DNA of 26,585 nucleotides from an uncultured Collinsella sp. (GTDB lineage: Bacteria > Actinomycetota > Coriobacteriia > Coriobacteriales > Coriobacteriaceae). The translations under genes and the position numbers were made by a program. The first letter of the stretch is position 1. Each line of letters starts with the position of its first letter. The notes beneath the pieces are model-generated. The model was not told the origin of the DNA, made no database searches, and saw only the letters and a program-made list of their open reading frames with translations. Where the stretch lies: positions 1 to 26,585 of the forward strand of contig USHA01000022.1 in NCBI GenBank assembly GCA_900554325.1, read 5' to 3'. Positions 1-7,526 of the stretch are shown one piece after another.

Positions 1-548
1 GCCGTTTCCGGGTCGGGTATCAGATGATTGCGGTTATCCGGGTCGATAAGGTAGCCGTAAGGAGCTTCGCCGTTGACGCGCTCGCCTTTCTGCGCCTTTG
101 CCTGTTTGACAGCCCGGATTTTCTTTGAGGTGTCGCGGGCGTAAAACTCGTTGAACCAGTTCCGCAGAGGGGTAAACTCGTTATCTTCCCTCGCTGTGTC
201 TACACCGTCGTTAATGGCAATGTAGCGCACTTCGTATTCGGGGAAAACAATCTCTATCAGTTCGCCGGTTTTCAGATAATTACGTCCCAGACGGGAAAGG
301 TCTTTTGTTATGACGGTCGCCACGTTCCCGGCTTCAACCTCATGCAGCATGGCTTGAAGCCCCTCACGCTCAAAGCTCACGCCGGAAAATCCGTCGTCTA
401 CAAAAAAGCGTGTGTTGAAAAAGTGGTGTTCGTCAGCATACTTTTGTAAAATCAGTTTTTGGTTCTGTATGCTCTCGCTTTCCCCGGCTTGCATATCTTC
501 CTGGCTCAATCTGCAATATAAAGCGGTAATCTTGTCTGTCTGTAACAT
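1..548 (-). CDS. Large serine recombinase of an ICE, partial (C-terminus beyond left edge)
   Basis: A site-specific DNA recombinase of the large serine (TnpX/TndX-like) class, which would excise and integrate the mobile element. The 182 visible residues are the N-terminal resolvase domain and the start of the recombinase domain. The catalytic serine lies in the motif ALYCRLSQED (Ser15). The resolvase core motif TKDLSRLGRNYL and the INDGVDT stretch typical of ICE recombinases follow, and a YARDTSKKI segment marks the passage to the second domain. The ATG at 546-548 is chosen because an AAAGGAGG ribosome site lies 5-6 bases upstream and a strong promoter lies behind it. The frame is open to the window edge, so the zinc-ribbon and coiled-coil regions are not seen. 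Composition is lower in G+C than the chromosome to the right. The class is secure; the exact element family is inferred. Confidence 0.93.
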   Translation of the reverse strand, partial: MLQTDKITALYCRLSQEDMQAGESESIQNQKLILQKYADEHHFFNTRFFVDDGFSGVSFEREGLQAMLHEVEAGNVATVITKDLSRLGRNYLKTGELIEIVFPEYEVRYIAINDGVDTAREDNEFTPLRNWFNEFYARDTSKKIRAVKQAKAQKGERVNGEAPYGYLIDPDNRNHLIPDPET

Positions 549-597
549 TTTGTCCTCCTTTCCGACGACAGACAAGCATGGTATTTGTACTGTCTAT

Positions 598-626
598 ATT
601 ATACCACATACCGCTGCCTGTGTCAT
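598..626 (-). promoter_or_regulatory. Sigma-70-type promoter of the recombinase gene
   Basis: On the minus strand a perfect TATAAT (598-603) is preceded, after a 17-base spacer, by ATGACA (621-626), five of six matches to the -35 consensus. The recombinase start codon is about 50 bases downstream with a strong ribosome site. This is seen directly; activity is inferred. Confidence 0.75.
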
Positions 627-641
627 GTATAAAATGTGAAG

Positions 642-664
642 AAACGCCCTATTTCCGGGCGTTT
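642..664 (-). terminator. Hairpin at the end of the tnpW-like gene
   Basis: AAACGCCC (642-649) pairs perfectly with GGGCGTTT (657-664) around a 7-base loop. Read on the minus strand it straddles the tnpW stop codon and is followed by a short pyrimidine run, so it may terminate or attenuate transcription before the recombinase promoter. Confidence 0.55.
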
Positions 665-816
665 GCGGGGTTCAGCTCCATGTCCTTGCGAATGAGCTTC
701 TTTATCTTTTTATCCAGTGTGTCCGTTGCGCGTTCACTTGCGGACGAACATACAAGGTAAGTAACTTTTCCGATTTTATGCTCCGTTGTGGTAACGGGCG
801 TCTGGTTTTGCGTCAA
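649..816 (-). CDS. tnpW: TnpW-like transposon-encoded small protein
   Basis: A 55-residue protein resembling the small TnpW proteins that sit just upstream of large serine recombinases in Tn4451-like and related ICEs. It shows the family pattern: a Gln/Thr-rich start (TQNQTPVTTTE), the core HKIGKVTYLV, then a charged helix (TLDKKIKKLIRKDMEL). I chose the TTG start at 814-816 because an AAAGGGGG ribosome site lies about 8 bases upstream. An ATG further upstream (876) would add 20 residues unlike the family. Its role in recombination is not established; it has no recognisable catalytic motif. It is followed by a hairpin and then the recombinase promoter, in the same orientation as the rest of the ICE module. 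Confidence 0.75.
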   Translation of the reverse strand: MTQNQTPVTTTEHKIGKVTYLVCSSASERATDTLDKKIKKLIRKDMELNPANARK

Positions 817-1293
817 AGAAAATCCCCCTTTCTTTCGCAAACATATAATACAGTCTATGAATAGCAGCAAGTCCACTATTCAATAAAACAAAGGCTTTAA
901 TCGGACGGTTATTAGCATAACCTCATGGGAATTTCACCCCGGCATGGTTCTCATGCCGCCCTACCCATTGCCTGCGACGCTCTTAACGCTCGGACTGTGG
1001 CTGTAAGGAAGTATCATTGTATATTCTGCGTGTCGTCGCCCGCAAGCCGCTACACTTGCTTTCCGGCGCGGTGTTGGTCGCTCGGCTGTCCGGGTGGGGA
1101 TAACCTCACCCGGATAGCGTCATGGCGCACCCGCCGTATGGCTCGGCGCAAAAGGAACGTATCCGATTTGCCCTATGCTGCGCCGCCGTTATCTTGCGCC
1201 GCTTTCTTTGTCAAGGTTCAGAATGGCTTTGCTGCCGCGTCAGCAGCGGAACGGAAAAGGGGGAGAGAGAAAGCGTCCCGCCGCCGCTGCGGT
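817..1293. other. ICE intergenic region without a supported gene
   Basis: This 477-base stretch between the HTH gene and tnpW has no convincing gene. It contains small inverted repeats: GGCATG/CATGCC at 941-957, and a 10-base-pair hairpin at 1090-1113 (one G-T pair, loop ATAA). On the minus strand a TTGCTG and a TTATAT box 16 bases apart lie about 40 bases before the tnpW start and could be its promoter. The long plus-strand open frame crossing this region also runs antisense through both flanking ICE genes and is not believed. Confidence 0.5.
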
Positions 1294-1560
1294 TTATTCC
1301 TCTGCCTTAAAGGTGAGGACAGCCATCATCAGTTTTGCTTGCAGCCGTTCCCGAATGTCGTGGTCTACGCCAAAATAGACGTTCCCGCGCTCGTCGTACA
1401 GCTTCCGCATGGAGAGGCGGGCTATGTAGCCGCTGAAATGCTGCAAGACAATCTTCATAGCGTCCGGGTCGCCCTTTGTCGCTGCCAAAATGACAGGATA
1501 GGGAACAAGGGCTTTTTCCGGGTAGCCGGGTTCGTTACCATTCGTCCCATTCATCAGCAT
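1294..1560 (-). CDS. Conjugative-transposon helix-turn-helix protein (HTH_16 type)
   Basis: A small protein (88 residues) of the helix-turn-helix family found in conjugative transposons, in the position of Tn916 orf8. Family hallmarks are all visible: the motif VPYPVILAATKGDPDAM near the N-terminus, the central IVLQHFSGYIARLS, and the C-terminal DHDIRERLQAKLMMAVLTFK. It probably regulates, or acts with the sigma-like factor to control, element excision genes; that is family knowledge, not shown here. The start overlaps the sigma-like gene by 26 bases. A GGAGG ribosome site precedes the ATG at 1558-1560, and a second in-frame ATG two codons later is equally possible. The overlap implies coupled translation with the upstream gene. 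Confidence 0.85.
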   Translation of the reverse strand: MLMNGTNGNEPGYPEKALVPYPVILAATKGDPDAMKIVLQHFSGYIARLSMRKLYDERGNVYFGVDHDIRERLQAKLMMAVLTFKAEE

Positions 1561-1939
1561 TTTCCTCCAGATATTTTTTTAGTAGCTCAAAAGAGCTTGT
1601 CCGCCTGTACTGTATCGTGCTTCTCGACGTATCGAACAGCTCCGCAATCTCGGTGTCGTTCATTCCCTCGAAATAGTACAGGAGTACGGCTTTGCGCTTT
1701 TCTTCCGGCAAAGTACGGATTGCTTCAAGAAGCAGCTTCGGCGTGATTTTCTTCCCGGCTCTTTCAAAGGCGGTTTCCCCTTTGAAATATTCATCAAAGG
1801 TATGAAGCTGCCGCGCTTCTTCTAAGGTCAAGTCGGAAAAGGTAATCTCCTTTGCCTTATGCCTGTGCAGCTCTTTGTGAGCGTCACACGCTTCATTGTG
1901 CAGTACCGTATTGCAAAACTTCTGGAAAGCGCACTGTTT
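1535..1939 (-). pseudogene. ICE sigma-70-like factor, 5'-truncated
   Basis: A region-4-type sigma factor of ICEs (Tn916 orf7-like position). The C-terminal half is intact: ALRTLPEEKRKAVLLYY-type helices (here RTLPEEKRKAVLLYYFEGM), then the DNA-binding helix-turn-helix NDTEIAELFDTSRSTIQYRR and a conserved acidic tail ending in DEWDEW. Recognisable family sequence continues upstream of the TTG at 1831 (KEITFSDL, then NEACDAHKELHRH, then KQCAFQKFCNTVLH) as far as about 1939. It then loses resemblance and meets an in-frame stop at 1961-1963, with no start codon or ribosome site. The 5' end has therefore been removed at a junction near 1940. A shorter product from the TTG at 1831 remains possible. 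Confidence 0.7.
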
Positions 1940-2665
1940 TATAAAAATGAAGCAAAATCCTTATCTGATGAGCATCATATTGATTTTTATATGCAAGAGG
2001 TCATAAACGGTAGCGACACAATTGACTTGCCCCAGCGGCTTCATATTTCAGAGGTGACCTGGATCCTAGATTCTATTCACGCTGTCAGGTATAAGGGACA
2101 TTTGACCAAAGTAAAGCGACGGCTAACTAGTCTAAATCCAGCTGATCGAATCTGGCTGGATTCCAAGACCTCTGTCGTGCTCGTTGAGCCATTTGCCTAC
2201 TTCTATAATTCTGAATACCATCATGTCTATGCTGTTTCCCAGTTGGTATACCTTAAGTTGGCCCGTTTATTGGAGGCCGATTGTAGCATTTCTCTTATCC
2301 TTGATCAGGGCGACCTCGAGCTGACAAGGACGATAGAAGAACTGTTGCATTATGGATTGCTGAATACAAATATCGATGCCGATTATGTAATGCACGATAA
2401 TGGTTTTCAATTGGTTAAAAGTTCGTTTGTGAAAGAAGTCGGACGCTCAAAAGAGGGGTTGAGAGTACTGCTGAGTTGTGCCACCCATAGAATGTGTGCG
2501 GTTAATGATTTTTCGTTCGCTTTGCTTTCGTTGTTTGAAAAGCCGATTACTAAGAACGAGGTGCGCGACATTTTGAAAAAAGAGGGACTATCGGCAAACG
2601 AGGAGCAATTAAACAAGTTGGTTGATAATTGCATGAAAGCAGATATACTACAGTTGATTAGATAG
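1859..2665 (+). CDS. Uncharacterised protein with possible tandem winged-helix domains, probably 5'-truncated
   Basis: I do not recognise this as a named family. The open frame gives 268 residues, but the first 27 or so are the antisense of the ICE sigma gene. The ATG at 1859 has no ribosome site, so the genuine protein is cut at about 1940. The next in-frame ATG is at 1991. The rest has two similar blocks: residues ~105-170 (a beta pair SVVLVEPFAYFYN, then a helical stretch ending ELLHYGLLNT) and ~205-268 (LSCATHRMCAVNDFSFALLSLFEKPITKNEVRDIL-type pattern ending MKADILQLI). Each reads like a PqqD/RRE-type winged helix that binds leader peptides. The stop codon overlaps the ribosome site of a 36-residue peptide gene. 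AT-rich composition sets it apart from the chromosome. A role in peptide modification is inference only. Confidence 0.55.
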   Translation: MPVQLFVSVTRFIVQYRIAKLLESALFYKNEAKSLSDEHHIDFYMQEVINGSDTIDLPQRLHISEVTWILDSIHAVRYKGHLTKVKRRLTSLNPADRIWLDSKTSVVLVEPFAYFYNSEYHHVYAVSQLVYLKLARLLEADCSISLILDQGDLELTRTIEELLHYGLLNTNIDADYVMHDNGFQLVKSSFVKEVGRSKEGLRVLLSCATHRMCAVNDFSFALLSLFEKPITKNEVRDILKKEGLSANEEQLNKLVDNCMKADILQLIR

Positions 2666-2678
2666 AGGAGGTTTCTGC

Positions 2679-2789
2679 ATGGACGTTATTAACAAAGATC
2701 TCTTGGAGCAACTGAAAGAGTTTCAGGAAGAGGGCGTCGTGGTAGAAGTGTTCGACTTTGAGGACTACATGGATAAATTCTGCCATTAG
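2679..2789 (+). CDS. 36-residue acidic peptide, possible modified-peptide precursor
   Basis: A short gene with a strong GAGGAGG ribosome site 7 bases before its ATG, directly after the stop of the preceding gene (13 bases) and followed by a good terminator. The peptide has an amphipathic, leader-like front (DLLEQLKEFQEE), a Gly-Val-Val-Val hinge and an acidic-aromatic tail (EVFDFEDYMDKFCH) with a single cysteine next to the C-terminal residue. It has no signal peptide or membrane segment. The layout of a small peptide next to a putative leader-binding protein suggests a ribosomally made, modified peptide, but no modifying enzyme is visible in the window and I recognise no known precursor family. 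It could equally be a small regulatory peptide. Confidence 0.6.
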   Translation: MDVINKDLLEQLKEFQEEGVVVEVFDFEDYMDKFCH

Positions 2790-2813
2790 TTTCGGAATTT
2801 ACTCGCCTCGCTT

Positions 2814-2847
2814 AAAGGAGAAGTCGATTATCGATTTCTCCTTTTTT
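2814..2847 (+). terminator. Intrinsic terminator after the short peptide gene
   Basis: A 14-base-pair stem (2814-2827 with 2831-2844, one G-T pair) with a 3-base loop is followed by further T residues. It ends the two-gene unit and supports the peptide gene being transcribed. Confidence 0.85.
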
Positions 2848-2890
2848 AATTAAAGATATTATTGAAATACATGCTCCTAGCACAGGTTGG

Positions 2891-2910
2891 CCTCTCAGTA
2901 AACTGGGAGG
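2891..2910 (+). repeat. Short inverted repeat upstream of nadE
   Basis: CCTCTCAGT (2891-2899) and ACTGGGAGG (2902-2910) form a stem with one mismatch and a 2-base loop. It has no T-run, so it is a weak terminator at best. It lies in the 188-base spacer between the AT-rich fragment and the chromosomal gene nadE, where the edge of the foreign DNA may be. Confidence 0.35.
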
Positions 2911-2977
2911 TTGCTTTGGCTAGTTAGAGATATGTGAACGTCCGTTAGACTGAATCTCAGGGTAGAAGGGGCCTCCA

Positions 2978-4978
2978 GTGTCCAGATCAACTAGGCAATG
3001 CTGCGTTTCGGCTAATAAGAACGATGGCTTTTTGCGTGTGGCGGCGGCGTCGCCGCAGATTCGCGTCGCCGATGTCGAGGGCAATGCCGAGGTTGCATTG
3101 GCGGCTGTTCGCGAGGCTGCCGAGCGCGGCGTTCGCGCGCTGGTGCTGCCCGAGCTCAACTTGTGCGGCTATACCGCGGCCGATCTGTTCCATAACCGCA
3201 CATTACTGCATGCCTGCGAGGCTGCTTTGGTGCATATCCTCGATGAGACTCGTGAGCTGCCGATTGTCTTTACCATCGGTCTTCCCGTTGCAGTTGCCGA
3301 GAATATCTACAACTGCGCCGCCGTGTGCTGCGCGGGCGAGCTTTTGGGCCTCACGGCCAAGAAGTATCTGCCCAACTATGGTGAGTTCTATGAGCGTCGC
3401 TGGTTTGCTCCGGCGCCTGCGGATCCCGTGTGGGTTGAATTTGCCGGTCAGGGTCCGGTTCCGCTGGGTTCGGGGCTTATCTACCGTTGCTGTGATGAGG
3501 GTGCCGAGGATATGGTGCTGGGCGTTGAGGTCTGTGAGGACCTGTGGGTGCCGGCGCCGCCTTCGACCGAGATGGCGCTTGCCGGTGCGACGGTGATTCT
3601 CAACCCGTCGGCTTCGGACGAGATTATCGGTAAGGCAGACTATCGCCGCAGTCTCATCTCCAATCAGAGTGCGCGCCTGTACTGCGCCTATGCCTACGCG
3701 GATGCGAGCGAGGGCGAGTCCACGACCGACATGGTCTTTGCGGGCGAGAACCTCGTCTACGAAAACGGATCTAAGCTCGCCGCCACGAAGCTCCTCACCT
3801 GCGAGATGGCGGTGGCCGATGTCGATCTTGACCGTCTGGTTGCCGAGCGCCGTCGCTCGACGACGTGGACGCGCGCGGACGATGCGCCGGAGGCCACGAC
3901 CGTTGAGTTTTCGTTTGAGGGCGTTCTGGCAGACGAGTCTGTCCTGCGCGATGCACTTGACATTGACCGAGTCTTCCCCCGCGCGCCCTTTGTGCCGGCC
4001 GACCATGGCGACCTGGCCGAGCGTTGCGAGACCATCCTCGACCTGCAGACCGCCGGCCTCAAGACCCGCCTTGCCCATACGGGCACCAAGGCGGCCGTCA
4101 TCGGCCTTTCGGGCGGCCTGGACTCCACGCTGGCACTGCTTGTGACCGTGCGTGCCTTCGATGCACTGGGGCTGCCGCGCACCGGTATCACGGCCGTGTC
4201 CATGCCCGGCTTTGGCACGACGCATCGCACCAAGTCGAACGCCGAGTCGCTCGCTCGCGACCTGGGTGTGAGCTTCCGCGAGGTTTCGATCCATGCGGCT
4301 GTGGAGCAGCACTTCAAGGACATTGAGCACGATCCGGCCGTCCAAGACGTGACCTACGAGAACAGCCAGGCCCGCGAGCGTACGCAGATCCTGATGGATC
4401 TGGCCAACCAGGCTGGCGGTTTTGTCATTGGCACGGGCGACCTGTCGGAGCTGGCGCTCGGCTGGGCTACCTATAACGGCGACCACATGAGCATGTACGC
4501 CGTCAACGCGAGCGTGCCCAAGACGCTTGTGCGCCATCTGGTGCGTTATGCGGCTGATGTCTTTGGCGGGCGTATTGCCGAGGTTTTGCTCGATATCCTC
4601 GACACGCCGGTGTCCCCCGAGCTTCTGCCGCCCACGGGCGACGGCGAGATTGCGCAGAAGACTGAGGATTTGGTGGGCCCGTACGAGCTGCACGACTACT
4701 TCCTCTACTACCTGCTGCGTTTTGGCTTTGAGCCGGGCAAGATCTACCGCATGGCGCTCAAGAGCTTCGAGGGCGTCTACGACGCCAAGACCGCCCACAC
4801 GTGGCTACGTACGTTCTACCGTCGCTTCTTTGCCCAGCAGTTTAAGCGCAGCTGCCTGCCCGATGGTCCCAAGGTGGGCTCGGTGACGCTCAGCCCGCGC
4901 GGCGATTGGCGTATGCCGAGTGACGCCAGCTCGCGACTGTGGCTTGCGCAGATCGACGCGCTTAATGCAATTGACTAA
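2978..4978 (+). CDS. nadE: Glutamine-dependent NAD+ synthetase
   Basis: Catalyses the last step of NAD+ synthesis: ATP-dependent amidation of nicotinic acid adenine dinucleotide, with ammonia taken from glutamine. The cytosolic enzyme has two domains. The N-terminal nitrilase-type glutaminase shows its triad: Glu59 in LPELNLCGYT, Lys128/129 in TAKKYLPNYGEF and Cys186 in VEVCEDLW. The C-terminal synthetase shows the ATP-pyrophosphatase loop SGGLDST (378-384), and the DLSELALGW motif that follows. The 666-residue length suits the two-domain form. The GTG at 2978 is the only upstream start, with an AGAAGGGG ribosome site 6 bases before it. The conserved part starts only at about residue 13 (NKNDGFLRVAAASP), so the first dozen residues may be a product of the nearby rearrangement. 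A strong terminator follows. Confidence 0.96.
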   Translation: MSRSTRQCCVSANKNDGFLRVAAASPQIRVADVEGNAEVALAAVREAAERGVRALVLPELNLCGYTAADLFHNRTLLHACEAALVHILDETRELPIVFTIGLPVAVAENIYNCAAVCCAGELLGLTAKKYLPNYGEFYERRWFAPAPADPVWVEFAGQGPVPLGSGLIYRCCDEGAEDMVLGVEVCEDLWVPAPPSTEMALAGATVILNPSASDEIIGKADYRRSLISNQSARLYCAYAYADASEGESTTDMVFAGENLVYENGSKLAATKLLTCEMAVADVDLDRLVAERRRSTTWTRADDAPEATTVEFSFEGVLADESVLRDALDIDRVFPRAPFVPADHGDLAERCETILDLQTAGLKTRLAHTGTKAAVIGLSGGLDSTLALLVTVRAFDALGLPRTGITAVSMPGFGTTHRTKSNAESLARDLGVSFREVSIHAAVEQHFKDIEHDPAVQDVTYENSQARERTQILMDLANQAGGFVIGTGDLSELALGWATYNGDHMSMYAVNASVPKTLVRHLVRYAADVFGGRIAEVLLDILDTPVSPELLPPTGDGEIAQKTEDLVGPYELHDYFLYYLLRFGFEPGKIYRMALKSFEGVYDAKTAHTWLRTFYRRFFAQQFKRSCLPDGPKVGSVTLSPRGDWRMPSDASSRLWLAQIDALNAID

Positions 4979-5046
4979 GGTTGGCCAAATTGAACCAATA
5001 CGGGGGTTGCAAGCGTTACACTTTTGCAATCTGATGGCCCGTATCG

Positions 5047-5078
5047 CGCGGCGCTCTTGTCGGAGCGCCGCGTTTTTT
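5047..5078 (+). terminator. Intrinsic terminator of nadE
   Basis: CGCGGCGCTC (5047-5056) pairs perfectly with GAGCGCCGCG (5063-5072) around a 6-base loop, followed by six T. It stands only about 20 bases before the next start codon, so the aminotransferase gene is either separately transcribed or reached by read-through. Confidence 0.9.
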
Positions 5079-5096
5079 ATATCGAAAGGTGGCACC

Positions 5097-6260
5097 ATGC
5101 AGGCATCGCAGCGTCTCGACCGCTTTGGCGCGGAGGTCTTCGCCTCGCTCAACAACAAACTGCTTGCGCTGAAGGCTCAGGGCAAGACCATTTATAACAT
5201 GAGCGTGGGCACGCCCGACTTTAAGCCGTACGACCACGTGGTCGAGGCGCTCACTCAAGCGGCGCAAGATCCCGAGATGTGGAAGTATGCCCTGCGCGAC
5301 CTGCCCGAACTCAAGCAGTCCGTGTGCGATTACTATGAGCGTCGCTTTGGCGTTTCGGGCATTACGCCGTCCATGGTGCAGTCGTGCAACGGCACGCAGG
5401 AGGGCGTGGGCCATTTGGGCCTGGCCCTGCTCGATCCGGGCGACACTATTTTGGTTCCCGATCCGTGCTACCCGGTCTTTGAGGCGGGTGCCAAGATCGC
5501 CGATGCCAAGCTCGAATACTATCCGCTGGTTGCCGAGCATAATTACCTGCCCTATGTGGCGGGTATCGATCCCGAGGTGGCCGATCGTGCCAAGTATATG
5601 ATCGTGTCGCTGCCCGCGAACCCGGTGGGCTCGGTGGGCACGCCCGAGATCTACGAGGAGATCATCGCTTTCGCCCGCGAGCACGACCTGCTCATCGTCC
5701 ATGACAACGCGTACTCCGACATCGTGTTCGACGGCGAGCCGGGTGGCAGCTTTTTGCAGTATCCCGGTGCGCTCGAGGTGGGCGTGGAGTTCTTCTCGCT
5801 TTCCAAGTCGTTTAACGTCACCGGTGCGCGTATCGGCTTTTTGGTCGGCCGCGAGGATGTGGTCTCGGCCTTTGCCAAGCTGCGCAGCCAGATCGACTTT
5901 GGCATGTTCTTCCCGATCCAGAAGGCCGCCATCGCGTGCCTTAATGGCCCGCGCGATGAGGTCGAGGCGCAGCGTCTGAAGTACCAGGAGCGTCGCGATG
6001 CCCTGTGCGACGGTCTTGAGGGCCTGGGCTGGGAGCGTCCCAACGCGCATGGTTCTATGTTTGTGTGGGCCAAGCTTCCCGGTGGTCGCACCGATTCCAT
6101 GGCGTTTTGCGAGGAGCTCATGGAGAAGGCCGGCGTTGTGGTGACGCCGGGCGCGAGCTTTGGCCCTTCGGGCGAGGGGCACGTGCGTATGGCGCTGGTC
6201 CTGCCGCCCGATCAGATCGCTTTGGCCGTCGAGGCCATTCGCGAGGCGGGCCTGTATTAG
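5097..6260 (+). CDS. Class I/II PLP aminotransferase, candidate N-acetyl-diaminopimelate aminotransferase
   Basis: A fold-type I aminotransferase of 387 residues. The PLP-binding set is complete: Asn175 in LPANPVG, Asp203 and Tyr206 in HDNAYSD, the Schiff-base Lys237 in SLSKSFNVTG, Arg245, and the carboxylate-binding Arg near the end (GHVRMALVL). The start is the ATG at 5097, with GAAAGG upstream; an earlier frame start at 4920 would run through nadE and its terminator. Substrate cannot be read from these motifs. Because the window carries dapH, which makes the N-acetyl intermediate, and a matching M20 deacetylase, this is a reasonable candidate for the missing N-acetyl-LL-diaminopimelate aminotransferase step. 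Alanine or aspartate aminotransferase activity remains possible. It stands alone between a terminator and ldh. Confidence 0.88.
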   Translation: MQASQRLDRFGAEVFASLNNKLLALKAQGKTIYNMSVGTPDFKPYDHVVEALTQAAQDPEMWKYALRDLPELKQSVCDYYERRFGVSGITPSMVQSCNGTQEGVGHLGLALLDPGDTILVPDPCYPVFEAGAKIADAKLEYYPLVAEHNYLPYVAGIDPEVADRAKYMIVSLPANPVGSVGTPEIYEEIIAFAREHDLLIVHDNAYSDIVFDGEPGGSFLQYPGALEVGVEFFSLSKSFNVTGARIGFLVGREDVVSAFAKLRSQIDFGMFFPIQKAAIACLNGPRDEVEAQRLKYQERRDALCDGLEGLGWERPNAHGSMFVWAKLPGGRTDSMAFCEELMEKAGVVVTPGASFGPSGEGHVRMALVLPPDQIALAVEAIREAGLY

Positions 6261-6404
6261 AAAGTTGTTTCGGCTCGTCAATAGCTCGAAACCGATTTCG
6301 TGCAGTTATTTTACGAATCCTGCAAATAATTTCGGTAAACGGTCGATATTTGGCTGCGAATAGGAGCATAATCAAAGTCCCGATTGGATGTATTGGGATT
6401 ACGG

Positions 6405-6435
6405 CAAGCCGCTCGGGTCGTTCCCGGGCGGCTTG
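6405..6435 (+). terminator. Hairpin between the aminotransferase gene and ldh
   Basis: CAAGCCGCTCGGG (6405-6417) pairs with CCCGGGCGGCTTG (6423-6435), 13 base pairs with one mismatch-like T-G and a 5-base loop, followed by TTTGT. It could end the aminotransferase transcript or form a leader hairpin of ldh, whose ATG is 26 bases further on. A second weak inverted repeat (GTTTCG/CGAAAC) lies at 6267-6292. Confidence 0.6.
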
Positions 6436-6461
6436 TTTGTGGAGAGAGATGGGAGTTTCTA

Positions 6462-7412
6462 ATGGTTAACGAGAAGAAGGTCGCTATTGTCGGCTGCGGT
6501 TTCGTCGGTTCGTCGTCGGCGTTCGCGTTGATGCAGAGCGGTCTGTTCTCCGAGATGGTCCTCATCGACGTGGACAAGAACCGCGCCGAGGGTGAGGCCC
6601 TGGATATCGCGCACGGCATGACGTTTGCCGAGCCGATGAAGATCTATGCCGGCGATTACTCCGATGTCGCCGACGCCGCCATGATCGTCGTCACCGCTGG
6701 CGCTGCCCAGAAGCCCGGTGAGACCCGTCTGGACCTGGTCAACAAGAACGTCAGCATCTTTAAGTCCATTATCCCCGAGATTAAGAAGTCTGGCTTCGAC
6801 GGCATTCTGCTAATCGTCTCCAACCCGGTCGATGTTCTGACCTATGCCGCCATCAAGATGTCCGGCTTGCCCGAGGGCCATGTCATCGGCTCCGGCACCG
6901 TGCTCGACACCGGCCGTCTGCAGCAGATGCTTGGCGCTCACGTCGAGGTTGACCCGCGCGACGTTCAGGCCTACGTCATGGGTGAGCACGGCGACTCCGA
7001 GTTTGTCGCTTGGTCCAGCGCTCAGGTTGCCGGCGTGCCGCTGAACACCTTCTGCGAGCTTCACGGCCACCTGGAGCATGAGGCTGCTGAGAAGCGCATC
7101 GCCGAGGACGTCAAGAACTCCGCCTACACCATCATCGAGAAGAAGCACGCTACCTACTATGGCGTTGCCATGGCCGTCAAGCGCATCTGCACTGCCGTCA
7201 TGCGCGATGAGCAGACCGTTCTGCCCGTCTCCTCGCTCATGGTGGGCGAGTACGGCCTGTCCGATCTTGCCATCTCCATGCCGACCGTCGTTGGCCGCGA
7301 CGGCGTTGTCTGCCGCGTCCCCGTGCCGCTGGACGATGACGAGCAGCATGAGCTCACCGCCTCCGCCAAGGCCCTCAAGGACATCATCGACAGCGTCGAC
7401 TTCTCCTGCTAA
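6462..7412 (+). CDS. ldh: L-lactate dehydrogenase
   Basis: Reduces pyruvate to L-lactate with NADH, regenerating NAD+ during fermentation in the cytosol. The 316-residue protein has the Rossmann loop GCGFVGSS (11-18), Asp36 for NADH over NADPH, the substrate-loop Arg in QKPGETRLDLV, the SNPVDVLTY motif (120-128), the SGTVLDTGRL motif and the catalytic GEHGDSE with His176. The lactate rather than malate type is indicated by the Gln-Lys-Pro-Gly loop. The ATG at 6462 is preceded by a GGAGAGAGATGGGAG region; upstream codons in the same frame run through the preceding hairpin and are rejected. A strong terminator follows 30 bases after the stop, so the gene is monocistronic. Confidence 0.96.
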   Translation: MVNEKKVAIVGCGFVGSSSAFALMQSGLFSEMVLIDVDKNRAEGEALDIAHGMTFAEPMKIYAGDYSDVADAAMIVVTAGAAQKPGETRLDLVNKNVSIFKSIIPEIKKSGFDGILLIVSNPVDVLTYAAIKMSGLPEGHVIGSGTVLDTGRLQQMLGAHVEVDPRDVQAYVMGEHGDSEFVAWSSAQVAGVPLNTFCELHGHLEHEAAEKRIAEDVKNSAYTIIEKKHATYYGVAMAVKRICTAVMRDEQTVLPVSSLMVGEYGLSDLAISMPTVVGRDGVVCRVPVPLDDDEQHELTASAKALKDIIDSVDFSC

Positions 7413-7444
7413 ATCAAGCTCGCTAGAGCGAAAAGCTACAATGA

Positions 7445-7479
7445 AGGCGTCCGGGTCCACACGGCCCGGGCGCCTTTTT
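7445..7479 (+). terminator. Intrinsic terminator of ldh
   Basis: An 11-base-pair G+C-rich stem (7445-7455 with 7465-7475, one T-G pair) and a 9-base loop, followed by five T. Confidence 0.9.
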
Positions 7480-7509
7480 GGTGCAAAGTAACCTGACCCC
7501 AATGCACCA
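7479..7509 (+). repeat. Palindromic repeat, copy 1
   Basis: A 31-base unit with ends TGGTGCA and TGCACCA and the core AAGTAACCTGACCCCA. A near copy lies at 8691-8723, so the two flank the hydrolase gene between them. This suggests a dispersed intergenic palindromic element. Confidence 0.6.
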
Positions 7510-7526
7510 TAGTTGATGGGAGGGCC

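Noticed and set aside
925..1746. Long plus-strand open frame of 273 codons
   Set aside because: It runs antisense through the well-recognised HTH and sigma-like ICE genes, has no ribosome site and no recognisable domain.
3203..4798. Minus-strand 531-codon frame inside nadE
   Set aside because: It is the antisense shadow of a strongly conserved gene in high-G+C DNA and contains no family motifs.
4920..5096. Upstream extension of the aminotransferase start
   Set aside because: It runs through the end of nadE and its terminator, while the ATG at 5097 has a good ribosome site and family-like N-terminus.
5016..6281. Minus-strand 421-codon frame antisense to the aminotransferase
   Set aside because: Antisense shadow with no ribosome site and no motifs.
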